NCBI GenBank assembly: GCA_900321525.1
Contig: ONWL01000118.1
Coordinates: 1 to 5,514, forward strand
DNA length: 5,514 nucleotides
Direction: 5' to 3'
Origin: an uncultured Eubacteriales bacterium
Lineage (GTDB): Bacteria; Bacillota; Clostridia; Lachnospirales; Lachnospiraceae
In this document: positions 1 to 5,488 of the stretch, in pieces
Numbering within the stretch: position 1 is the first letter of the stretch
How the letters are laid out: each line of letters opens with the position of its first letter
Notes under the pieces: generated by a model
Seen by the model: only the letters and a program-made list of their open reading frames with translations
What the model was told of the DNA's origin: nothing
Database searches by the model: none
Position numbers and translations under genes: made by a program

Positions 1-256
1 CTGCCTTGTCGGCCACCTTGCGGAAGGTGGCTTCGTGCATGCGCGGCGAACAGGAAAATACCACGACGGCGGTGAGTCCATATTCTTTGATGGAATCTGC
101 GATCAGATTCTGCCCGTTCTCAGAGCACATATAGGTGTAATCCGTTGCGAACACAACTCCGGGCTGGCTCTTTGCCGCCTCGGCTACTGCCGCAACGTCG
201 ACCGTCGCTGCGATATTGCTTCCGCAGTGACAGACAAATACGCCGATTCTCTGCAC
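1..256 (-). CDS. hdrA: HdrA-like subunit, N-terminal part (cut by window edge)
   Basis: This is the first 85 codons of a protein resembling subunit A of CoB-CoM heterodisulfide reductase, the FAD and iron-sulfur subunit that splits or merges electron pairs in Hdr complexes. The visible part starts MQRIGVFVCHCGSN and corresponds to the N-terminal iron-sulfur domain of HdrA: conserved Cys9 and Cys11 in the VCHCGxNI motif, Cys44 in YMCS and Cys69 in the SCSPRMHE motif. The FAD-binding and ferredoxin domains would lie beyond the left edge. The start is GTG, chosen because AGGAGG lies 8 nt upstream and the protein then begins exactly where the family does. It follows hdrC by 13 bp, which indicates co-translation. 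GC content is about 57-60%, higher than in the upstream genes of the operon. In bacteria such proteins act in varied electron-bifurcating complexes, so the methanogen substrate must not be assumed. Confidence 0.93.
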   Translation of the reverse strand, partial: MQRIGVFVCHCGSNIAATVDVAAVAEAAKSQPGVVFATDYTYMCSENGQNLIADSIKEYGLTAVVVFSCSPRMHEATFRKVADKA

Positions 257-269
257 TTAACTCACCTCC

Positions 270-659
270 TCACTTTCTCTCACGGCGCAGTACGCTCATC
301 AGCAGCTGCTGCGGTGTATCCGGATCGATCCTGGACGGGATATCCTCAGGCTGAAGGTGCGTGCCGCCCCTTCTCCTCACGGCTGCCTGGCGGACGCCGT
401 CGATCAGTTTGCCCGGGCGCACGTCGCGGGGACAGCGCTCCACACAGGCAAAGCATCCAAGACAGTTCCAGATTGTCTTCGACTGCATCAGCTCATACAT
501 ATCGCCTCTGGCGATGTAGCTGGCGAACTGGTGGGGTTTGATATCAAACTCGTCATAGGCGGGACAGGAAGCGGAACATTTGCCGCACTTCATACACTTT
601 GTGGGATCCACACCGCTCATGCGAAGGATTTCTTCTCTCTCATTGCTCTTCATACTCAT
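270..659 (-). CDS. hdrC: HdrC-like iron-sulfur subunit
   Basis: A 129-residue small iron-sulfur protein matching subunit C of heterodisulfide reductase, the electron wire between flavoprotein HdrA and catalytic HdrB. It carries two classic [4Fe-4S] ligand motifs: CMKCGKCSASCP at residues 22-33 and CLGCFACVERCP at 66-77, both CxxCxxCxxxCP. There are no membrane segments, so this is the soluble cytoplasmic type and not the HdrE-linked type. I chose the ATG at 659 because AGGAGG (668-673) lies 8 nt before it; the frame stays open for 24 codons further upstream, but that stretch overlaps hdrB and lacks a suitable ribosome binding site. It lies 13 bp after hdrB and 13 bp before hdrA, so the three are surely co-transcribed. 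The last third of the gene is markedly GC-rich (44 of 60 bases at 361-420) compared with its first third, and the arginine-rich C-terminal tail is less typical than the cluster-binding core. Confidence 0.93.
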   Translation of the reverse strand: MSMKSNEREEILRMSGVDPTKCMKCGKCSASCPAYDEFDIKPHQFASYIARGDMYELMQSKTIWNCLGCFACVERCPRDVRPGKLIDGVRQAAVRRRGGTHLQPEDIPSRIDPDTPQQLLMSVLRRERK

Positions 660-672
660 GAATCCATCCTCC

Positions 673-1455
673 TTACTTAACGCCCAATGCTTCTGCCAGA
701 AGTTCTGTAAAATATACCACCGGCAGATCATGCTCTGTACCGTTGTGCTTCAGGTTATACATACACAATGGACAGGCTGTGATGACCATCTCTGCCCCCT
801 GTGCTTCTGCGGAACCCAGCACTTTGTTGCTCTTCTTCTGTGCCAGAGATGGATCCTGCATGGTCACATAACCACCGCAACACTCATTGCGGAACGGATA
901 AACCACAGGAGTCGCCCCCAGTGCCTTGATAAAATCTTCCAGAATGGAAGGATTTTCCGGATCATCCATGCCCATCACACCGCTTGGACGAAGCAGCAAA
1001 CAGCCATAGTATGCTGCGATCTTCTTACCAGTCAGCGGATTGACTACCTTCTTCTTCAATTCATCAAATCCAACTACATCACGCAGCAGCTCCAGATAAT
1101 GCAGGATCTTTGTCTCGCCTGCATAGGGCTCTTCTAACTCCATATAGTTGTTGGCTCTGGTTCTAATATACTCATTGTTTGCCATGTCGTCATTGACTCT
1201 TTTTAACACATGATGACAGGCGGAACAGACAGTCACCAGATCATGACCGGCTTCTTTTGCGCTGTTCAATGTGCGCACAGAAGATAACTTTGTGGCAATC
1301 TCATCCTGCGCCTGTGGATACACACCACCACAGCACTGCCACTCCGGAATCTCTTCCAGCGTGATGCCCAACGCTTCTGCGGACTTTCTGGCATACATAT
1401 CTAAATCTTTTGCCTTTGTCTTCAGGGTACAACCTGGATAATAACTGTAAACCAT
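673..1455 (-). CDS. hdrB: HdrB-like catalytic subunit (two CCG domains)
   Basis: A 260-residue protein of the HdrB family, the subunit that in methanogens reduces the CoM-S-S-CoB disulfide at two non-cubane [4Fe-4S] clusters. Both cysteine-rich CCG motifs are complete: Cys9, Cys41-Cys42, Cys77 and Cys80 for the first, and Cys152, Cys192-Cys193, Cys228 and Cys231 for the second, the latter ending in the family's ACPLCxxNL signature. The YYPGC start and the length are normal for HdrB. I start it at ATG 1455, 11 nt after AGGAGG (1467-1472); a GTG three codons earlier sits only 2 nt from that site and is less likely. Since all ligand cysteines are kept, the protein should be active, but the bacterial substrate is unknown: it may be another disulfide, a thiol:fumarate-type acceptor, or an electron relay. 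It is separated from fumC by a 201-bp gap that holds an inverted repeat. Confidence 0.93.
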   Translation of the reverse strand: MVYSYYPGCTLKTKAKDLDMYARKSAEALGITLEEIPEWQCCGGVYPQAQDEIATKLSSVRTLNSAKEAGHDLVTVCSACHHVLKRVNDDMANNEYIRTRANNYMELEEPYAGETKILHYLELLRDVVGFDELKKKVVNPLTGKKIAAYYGCLLLRPSGVMGMDDPENPSILEDFIKALGATPVVYPFRNECCGGYVTMQDPSLAQKKSNKVLGSAEAQGAEMVITACPLCMYNLKHNGTEHDLPVVYFTELLAEALGVK

Positions 1456-1489
1456 GTTGTGCACACCCTCCTTATATGATTTTTGTGTT

Positions 1490-1560
1490 CAGGGAATTGT
1501 GCATTCCTGCCGCCGCTGCTTCTTTCTGCGGTTTCACAGAGTTCCTGTTCAATTCCCCTG
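1490..1560 (-). repeat. Inverted repeat in the fumC-hdrB gap
   Basis: The arms 1490-1499 (CAGGGAATTG) and 1550-1560 (CAATTCCCCTG) are complementary apart from one bulged base, enclosing about 50 nt that contains a smaller CCGC/GCGG pairing (1513-1516 with 1528-1531). In the transcript the structure would sit about 17 nt upstream of the hdrB ribosome binding site. No T-run follows on the minus strand, so it is not a standard intrinsic terminator. An mRNA processing or stability element that sets hdr expression apart from fumC is possible. No convincing promoter was seen in this gap. Confidence 0.4.
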
Positions 1561-1656
1561 TTTGATGGACAGACCGGATGAATGTCACTCCACATCCATC
1601 CCGCCGCCCCATTTTCCTGATCCATCTGAGAAACCGTTCCCAGACACCTGCAATCC

Positions 1657-3021
1657 TTACGCCATCTCTTCTGGATGGAATACTTCGTCAAACCGCTCTG
1701 CGGTCAGGAAACCTAATTCTACACAAGCTTCCTTCAGAGAAATGTTCTCCTTATACGCCTTCTTTGCGGTCTTTGCTGCGTTCTCATATCCAATGTATGG
1801 ATTCAGCGCAGTCACCAGCATGAGAGAATTGTACAGGTTGTGCTTCATCTTCTCCGGATTTGCCTTGATGCCTACCACGCAATTGTCATGGAAAGATACC
1901 AGACCGTCTGCCAACAGGCGTACAGACTGTAAGAAGTTATATGCGATCACAGGCATAAATACATTCAGTTCGAAATTGCCCTGAGATGCAGCGATGCCCA
2001 CTGCCGCATCATTGCCCATTACCTGTACAGCTACCATGGTCATAGACTCACACTGGGTCGGATTGACCTTACCCGGCATGATGGAGGATCCTGGCTCATT
2101 CTCCGGAATGGAGATCTCACCCAGACCGCATCTTGGACCACTTGCCAGCCAACGTACGTCATTGGCAATCTTCATCAGGTTTGCTGCCAGCGCCTTCAGT
2201 GCACCGTGGGCAAATGTCACATCATCCTTAGATGTCAGTGCGTGGAACTTGTTTGGAGAAGTGGTGAAATCCTTGCCGGTCAGTTCACTGATGACCTTTG
2301 CCACTTCCTCACCGAAACCTTCCGGTGCATTTAAACCGGTACCAACTGCGGTACCGCCCAGCGCCAGACGCTTCAGACCTGGCAGAGAAGCCTCTAACTG
2401 TGCCTTGTTATTCTCCAGCATATATCTCCAACCACTGATCTCCTGAGAGAATCGGATCGGCACTGCATCCTGTAAATGGGTACGTCCACTCTTCACGTAC
2501 TCGGTATTTTCATCCTCTAACCGCTTTAAGGTGGCAATCATCTGGTCCAGAGCCGGGAACAGGTTGTCCTCAATGCTCATAGCTGCAGCAATGTGCAGTG
2601 CGGTAGGGAATGTATCATTGGAACTCTGGGACATGTTGATGTGATCATTTGGGTGCAGCAGCTTGCTGCCATAGATCTCATTGCCTCTGTTTGCAATGAC
2701 CTCATTGGCATTCATATTAGACTGTGTACCGCTGCCGGTCTGCCATACCACCAATGGGAAATGGTCAAACAGCGCACCGGAGATCACCTCATCACATGCC
2801 TGAGAGATGATCTCTTTCTTCGTCTCATCCAGCTTGCCTAAGTTGTGGTTGGCAATGGCTGCACCCTTCTTCAGATACCCAAATGCTCTGGTGATCTCTC
2901 TTGGCATCAGCTCGCCGCCAATCTTGAAGTTCTGGTAACTTCTCTGTGTCTGGGCAGCCCAGTATCTGTCAGCAGGTACCTGCATTTCACCCATAGTATC
3001 TTTTTCAATACGATACTCCAT
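1657..3021 (-). CDS. fumC: Class II fumarate hydratase (fumarase C)
   Basis: A 454-residue class II fumarase, the iron-free homotetrameric cytoplasmic enzyme that interconverts malate and fumarate. The whole family pattern is present: TGSGTQSNMN at 95-104, the SSND substrate site at 133-136, SGRTHLQDAVP at 178-188 with the conserved His182, GGTAVGTGLN at 222-231, and the superfamily signature GSSIMPGKVNP at 311-321 with the catalytic serine at 312 followed by Lys318, Asn320 and Glu325. Length is normal. The ATG at 3021 is chosen because GGAGG (3030-3034) lies 8 nt upstream and the protein then begins MEYRIEKDTMGE as class II fumarases do; a TTG five codons earlier falls within that ribosome binding site. 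A 5-bp hairpin (GCCTG/CAGGC, 3042-3056) lies just before the binding site and might tune translation. With the upstream malate dehydrogenase it forms the oxaloacetate-malate-fumarate branch. An aspartase reading is unlikely given the close match to fumarase motifs. Confidence 0.96.
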   Translation of the reverse strand: MEYRIEKDTMGEMQVPADRYWAAQTQRSYQNFKIGGELMPREITRAFGYLKKGAAIANHNLGKLDETKKEIISQACDEVISGALFDHFPLVVWQTGSGTQSNMNANEVIANRGNEIYGSKLLHPNDHINMSQSSNDTFPTALHIAAAMSIEDNLFPALDQMIATLKRLEDENTEYVKSGRTHLQDAVPIRFSQEISGWRYMLENNKAQLEASLPGLKRLALGGTAVGTGLNAPEGFGEEVAKVISELTGKDFTTSPNKFHALTSKDDVTFAHGALKALAANLMKIANDVRWLASGPRCGLGEISIPENEPGSSIMPGKVNPTQCESMTMVAVQVMGNDAAVGIAASQGNFELNVFMPVIAYNFLQSVRLLADGLVSFHDNCVVGIKANPEKMKHNLYNSLMLVTALNPYIGYENAAKTAKKAYKENISLKEACVELGFLTAERFDEVFHPEEMA

Positions 3022-3095
3022 GCGAATTTCCTCCAATTCCAGCCTGTCTGTCAGGCCTAATCCGGATATCCCGGGTTACTATTTCAGGCATCACA

Positions 3096-3139
3096 ACAGC
3101 AGATTCCTTCTCCTGTTTCTGAAAAAAAGAATCTGCTGT
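3096..3139 (-). repeat. 11-bp inverted repeat between mdh and fumC
   Basis: The arms ACAGCAGATTC (3096-3106) and GAATCTGCTGT (3129-3139) are perfectly complementary with a 22-nt loop. It lies 21 bp after the dehydrogenase stop codon. On the minus strand the seven-T run falls inside the loop, directly after the first arm, and none follows the second arm, so it does not fit a normal terminator. It may protect the 3' end of the upstream message, act as a partial attenuator, or be a processing site that gives the dehydrogenase and fumarase different mRNA levels. Confidence 0.45.
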
Positions 3140-3160
3140 CATTTACCGCCTGTGTTACAA

Positions 3161-4108
3161 TCAGATTTCAATCTGGTTGATGACATCCTTTAATACATCT
3201 GCGCTGTGCTTTAGCTTTGCCACTTCCTCATCGGTCAGCGGCATCTCAATCTTGCCCTTGATACCATTTGGACCTACTACTGTCAGCACGTTCAAGCATA
3301 CATCTTCAATGCCATACTCGCCATGCATTAAAGAAGAAAGACACGCAATGGAATCATATGCAGACAACAGCTTCTTACACAGGTCGATGACAGAGTTTGC
3401 GATAGCATAGAATGTGGCACCCTTATTGGCGATAATCTGACCACCGGAAGTACGCACATGCTCTTCTACCTTCTCGCAATCCCACTTTTCTGCAGGAACC
3501 ATGCTTGCCGGCATACGATCCTTATACTGCTCTAACGGAATACCGGAGATCTTTGCACAGGACCACGGAACGAAGCAGGAATCCCCATGCTCACCAAATA
3601 CAAACGCATGACAGTTTCTCTGATTTACCTTATAGAAATCAGACATAGTGGAACGCAGTCTTGCAGTGTCAAGCAGTGTACCGGAACCTACAATCTGGTT
3701 CTCTGGCAGACCGGAAATCTTTGTAAATACATAAGTAAGTACATCAACCGGATTGCTGACAATGATATATTTTGCGTCTGGCGCATACTTTACGATTTCC
3801 GGCGTAATGCTCTTTAAGATGTTCACATTGGTCTGTGTCAGGTCGATTCTGGTCTGACCAGGCTTTCTGCCCACACCAGAGGTAATGATGACGATATCAG
3901 AACCAGCTGCATCTTCATACTCTCCACCTACGATGCTGATGGGACCTCTGAATGCGGTTCCCTGTGTAATATCTAATACTTCGCCTTCTACCTTCTTTTT
4001 GTTGATGTCGATCAACACAATCTCAGATGCAATGTCAATGTTAGACATTGTATATGCAATCGTTGCTCCTACACTACCGGCACCAATGATTGTAATTTTT
4101 GCTCCCAT
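3161..4108 (-). CDS. mdh: Malate dehydrogenase (lactate/malate dehydrogenase family, LDH-like fold with Arg specificity residue)
   Basis: A 315-residue NAD-dependent 2-hydroxyacid dehydrogenase of the LDH/MDH superfamily. Visible features are the GAGSVG nucleotide motif at 9-14, Asp34 at the end of beta-2 (NAD rather than NADP preference), SNPVD at 118-122, LLDTARLR at 145-152 with Asp147 and the substrate-binding Arg150, and the catalytic His174 in GEHGDS. Most of these read like L-lactate dehydrogenase. At the specificity position (Gln102 in LDH) this protein has Arg81, in GRKPGQTR, followed by the mobile-loop Arg87. Arg there is the hallmark of oxaloacetate/malate binding, so I call malate dehydrogenase, in keeping with fumarase next door; an automatic search could well label it L-lactate dehydrogenase. 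The start ATG has AAGGAG (4115-4120) 6 nt upstream and places the GxGxxG motif correctly. The frame stays open 51 codons upstream, but that is leader RNA. A consensus promoter and a probable Rex operator precede it. Confidence 0.85.
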   Translation of the reverse strand: MGAKITIIGAGSVGATIAYTMSNIDIASEIVLIDINKKKVEGEVLDITQGTAFRGPISIVGGEYEDAAGSDIVIITSGVGRKPGQTRIDLTQTNVNILKSITPEIVKYAPDAKYIIVSNPVDVLTYVFTKISGLPENQIVGSGTLLDTARLRSTMSDFYKVNQRNCHAFVFGEHGDSCFVPWSCAKISGIPLEQYKDRMPASMVPAEKWDCEKVEEHVRTSGGQIIANKGATFYAIANSVIDLCKKLLSAYDSIACLSSLMHGEYGIEDVCLNVLTVVGPNGIKGKIEMPLTDEEVAKLKHSADVLKDVINQIEI

Positions 4109-4353
4109 TTTTCTCTCCTTGCTGTTATGAGTATTTACACATTCTGTGGATTCTCCCTTATGAGAATTTGCAGAACTGGGAATCTTGCCTTGCAAAACCC
4201 TCGCAGATGATGGCAACTGCATCATGACGAATTCATCATAAAGCAAACAATGCCGGAGCAATCACATACCGAATGTATAGCATGAAATAAAGAATTTTAG
4301 AACTGAATTTCCAGAAAACAAGTCTCCAAAAATAGCCTAAAAACTCTTGATTT
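4109..4353 (-). promoter_or_regulatory. Long 5' leader of the mdh operon
   Basis: From the transcription start inferred from the promoter (about 4353) to the mdh start codon is about 245 nt, long for a simple leader. It contains a near-perfect 16-bp palindrome (4224-4239, centred on GAATTC), a competing pairing of ATGATG (4207-4212) with CATCAT at 4220-4225 or at 4234-4239, and a 6-bp hairpin (4150-4155 with 4162-4167) some 30 nt before the ribosome binding site. I recognise no known riboswitch or T-box. The open reading frame across it has no ribosome binding site at its outer end. Function is unknown. Confidence 0.45.
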
Positions 4354-4359
4354 TCCTTC

Positions 4360-4388
4360 ATTATATCGTCTATTTTTCACACTGTCAA
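4360..4388 (-). promoter_or_regulatory. Consensus sigma-A/sigma-70 promoter of the mdh-fumC-hdr unit
   Basis: Read on the minus strand, a perfect -35 box TTGACA (4383-4388) is followed after exactly 17 bp by a perfect -10 box TATAAT (4360-4365). Transcription should start near 4353. The -35 box lies within a short dyad TGTCTTGACA. A promoter this strong implies high expression or control by a repressor. It is the only convincing promoter before the five downstream genes. Confidence 0.88.
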
Positions 4389-4405
4389 GACAAAACAGCT
4401 GGAAT

Positions 4406-4423
4406 TTGTCAAAATTTTAACAA
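4406..4423 (-). promoter_or_regulatory. Probable Rex (redox-sensing repressor) operator
   Basis: The 18-bp sequence TTGTTAAAATTTTGACAA on the minus strand matches the clostridial Rex consensus TTGTTAAnnnnTTAACAA at all but one defined position. It lies 17 bp upstream of the -35 box, its centre about 62 bp before the inferred transcription start. Rex binds when NADH is low and typically controls fermentative dehydrogenase and fumarate-pathway genes, which fits the genes downstream. The position upstream of, not over, the promoter is a little unusual for simple repression. The match is direct; occupancy by Rex is inference. Confidence 0.65.
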
Positions 4424-4535
4424 TATTTTTCCAGTCCAAAAAATGCTGACAATATAACATTTTTTCCCAGAAAACCTATGGGTTTATCTGTATTTCAAAC
4501 TCTGTTGTTTCTCCCACAAATTGCATTTACCAGGC
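4424..4535. other. AT-rich gene-free stretch upstream of the Rex site
   Basis: No gene, ribosome binding site followed by an open frame, or clear promoter was seen here on either strand. It holds an imperfect inverted repeat AAATGCT (4441-4447) with AACATTT (4456-4462) and a small 5-bp hairpin AAACC/GGTTT near 4483-4496. Either could be a second regulator site, but neither matches an operator I know. Confidence 0.4.
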
Positions 4536-4598
4536 AAAAAAGCACCCATCTGTATCCTTCTTTGGGTATTGCCCGTTAGAATACAGATGGGTGCTTTT
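4536..4598 (-). terminator. Strong intrinsic terminator after the 114-residue gene
   Basis: Perfectly complementary 18-bp arms (4538-4555 and 4581-4598) enclose a 25-nt loop that itself contains a small GGG/CCC hairpin (4564-4574). On the minus strand the stem runs straight into a T-run (complement of 4536-4541). It lies about 40 bp after the stop of the 114-residue gene and insulates it from the mdh promoter. On the plus strand the stem ends in four Ts, so weak bidirectional activity is possible, although no plus-strand gene lies upstream. Confidence 0.92.
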
Positions 4599-4639
4599 CT
4601 CTGCTATATTTGATTTCTGCCGGGGATTCCTCCCGCTCA

Positions 4640-4984
4640 TCACCAACTGGGACAAATCAGGTAAAATCCTTCATAAACCCGCCATCTTTGTATACCGCAA
4701 ACGATTCTGGTATCTCTTCCGTTCTCTACATCGATTCCATCTCCCACCGAAGCAGCCATCTTCTCCACGGCATCTGTCACCGTACTTCCTGCCAGACGCA
4801 GCCAGGGCATAACCGCAGAGATTCCCTTATAATACAAAACCGCATGAAAAAAGATCTCAGCCGCCAGCGAACGGTCTGAAATATGTTCCCATTCATGAGC
4901 CGCCTTAAATGTCCGGGCATATTCCAAGCAAAATGCTTTTGACAAAAAACGTTCCTCATACCATATCTTTTTCCCAGCTTCCAT
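4640..4984 (-). CDS. Hypothetical soluble protein, 114 residues
   Basis: A complete reading frame with GAGGAA (4989-4994) just upstream of its ATG and a strong terminator just after its stop, which together support a real last gene of a transcription unit. I do not recognise the family. The N-terminal half is rich in charged and aromatic residues and probably helical (residues 8-53, with HEWEH at 30-34 and the segment AAEIFFHAVLYYKG); the C-terminal half contains a DGIDVENGRDTR stretch (82-93) and ends in aromatic residues. There is no signal peptide and no convincing membrane helix, so it is probably cytoplasmic. The HEWEH segment is not the HExxH zinc-protease motif. It lies 69 bp after the broken small membrane gene and may be in the same unit. 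A small conserved Firmicutes protein is the likeliest reading, but the family is unknown. Confidence 0.65.
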   Translation of the reverse strand: MEAGKKIWYEERFLSKAFCLEYARTFKAAHEWEHISDRSLAAEIFFHAVLYYKGISAVMPWLRLAGSTVTDAVEKMAASVGDGIDVENGRDTRIVCGIQRWRVYEGFYLICPSW

Positions 4985-5053
4985 ATCGTTCCTCGTATGC
5001 TCTTACACAATCATTCTCAGTTCCTGCTGTACCCTGACACAAATAGATCCCGG

Positions 5054-5202
5054 CTATTTCTTGTCTTTCACCAAAAGCGCAATCACACAAAACAGGTACA
5101 TGCCCAATATTCCCACCATCTTGTATTCCTCAAAATACGTGTTGATGATGATACACAAGATCGAAATAATGGTCAATAACACGATTTTATAAATTTTTTC
5201 AT
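5054..5202 (-). pseudogene. Small two-helix membrane protein gene with an apparent -1 frameshift
   Basis: An ideal start (GGAGG at 5210-5214, 7-nt spacer, ATG at 5202) opens a frame that reads MKKFIKSCY and then stops. The adjacent frame continues for some 43 codons as a clear small membrane protein with two hydrophobic helices (IVLLTIISILCIIIN and MVGILGMYLFCVIALLV) and a charged KDKK end at 5054. Adding a single A in the four-A run (complement of 5185-5188) joins the two into one 49-residue protein beginning MKKFIKIVLLTII; adding one in the six-A run (5194-5199) works nearly as well. So this is either a recent one-base loss, a sequencing error in a homopolymer, or a slippage-dependent gene. 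The alternative, a GTG start at 5254 giving 66 residues without a frameshift, lacks a ribosome binding site and would read through the one seen. Function is unknown. Confidence 0.6.
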
Positions 5203-5228
5203 ATGCTTTCCTCCAATCAAATCCACAT

Positions 5229-5330
5229 CTATTCCGAAAAAATATACACGACACACGCTGTCAGCACCAATACCAGCACTGCGGCAAAGATACTGGTAAA
5301 CTGACTCTTTATCTGTGCCGAACAATTATC
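5229..5330 (-). other. Hydrophobic reading frame with no start codon (possible gene fragment)
   Basis: Between the 59-residue gene and the broken small gene, a 33-codon open frame ends in a TAG at 5229 and encodes a convincing membrane helix (AAVLVLVLTACVVYIFSE at its end). It has no ATG and no ribosome binding site; its only GTG codons lie inside the helix. It is in the -1 frame relative to the 59-residue gene, whose end it overlaps. One lost base could have cut it off from that gene, which would then have encoded a three-helix protein of about 88 residues. It may equally be chance. Confidence 0.3.
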
Positions 5331-5488
5331 CTATATACAACTGTGAAAAATAATGCGATCACTCCACTCACGATTGCTTGCAATGCAATTGGCTCATGAT
5401 TGAAACAAAAGTGATTTATGATCATCAAAACAGCTATCATAACTACAAGCAGCAATAAATCAATAGCTATCTTACTCCTTCTTTTCAT
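5309..5488 (-). CDS. Small membrane protein, 59 residues
   Basis: A short complete gene: AGGAGG (5500-5505) lies 11 nt before the ATG at 5488, and the frame ends in TAA at 5309. The product begins MKRRSK, a positively charged cytoplasmic start, then has two hydrophobic helices (about residues 7-24, IAIDLLLLVVMIAVLMII, and about 36-56) joined by a short NHFCFNHEP loop, and ends in a basic RIIVRHR tail. It would therefore be a hairpin membrane protein with both ends in the cytoplasm. I do not recognise the family. It precedes another small two-helix membrane gene in the same direction, so the two may belong to one unit whose promoter lies off the right edge. Confidence 0.6.
   Translation of the reverse strand: MKRRSKIAIDLLLLVVMIAVLMIINHFCFNHEPIALQAIVSGVIALFFTVVYRIIVRHR

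Noticed and set aside
35..541. Long plus-strand reading frame opposite hdrC and hdrA
   Set aside because: It is antisense to genes with full cysteine-cluster motifs and good ribosome binding sites, and its product is arginine/serine-rich with no recognisable domain. The same holds for the other plus-strand frames opposite hdrB, fumC and mdh.
660..731. 24-codon N-terminal extension of hdrC
   Set aside because: It lies mostly within the hdrB coding end; AGGAGG at 668-673 points to the ATG at 659.
1422..1691. 89-residue minus-strand frame over the fumC-hdrB gap
   Set aside because: It overlaps the ends of both fumC and hdrB in another frame, and no ribosome binding site fits its start; the product has no recognisable features.
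4109..4261. 51-codon N-terminal extension of the malate dehydrogenase
   Set aside because: The extension carries no domain, the ATG at 4108 has a good ribosome binding site, and the family starts directly before the GxGxxG motif.
4236..4283. 15-codon upstream open reading frame in the mdh leader (MLYIRY start)
   Set aside because: No ribosome binding site precedes its ATG, and there is no run of a single amino acid codon as in leader-peptide attenuators.
4591..4879. Plus-strand frames opposite the 114-residue gene
   Set aside because: They start inside or next to the terminator stem without translation signals, and their products look like antisense of the minus-strand gene.
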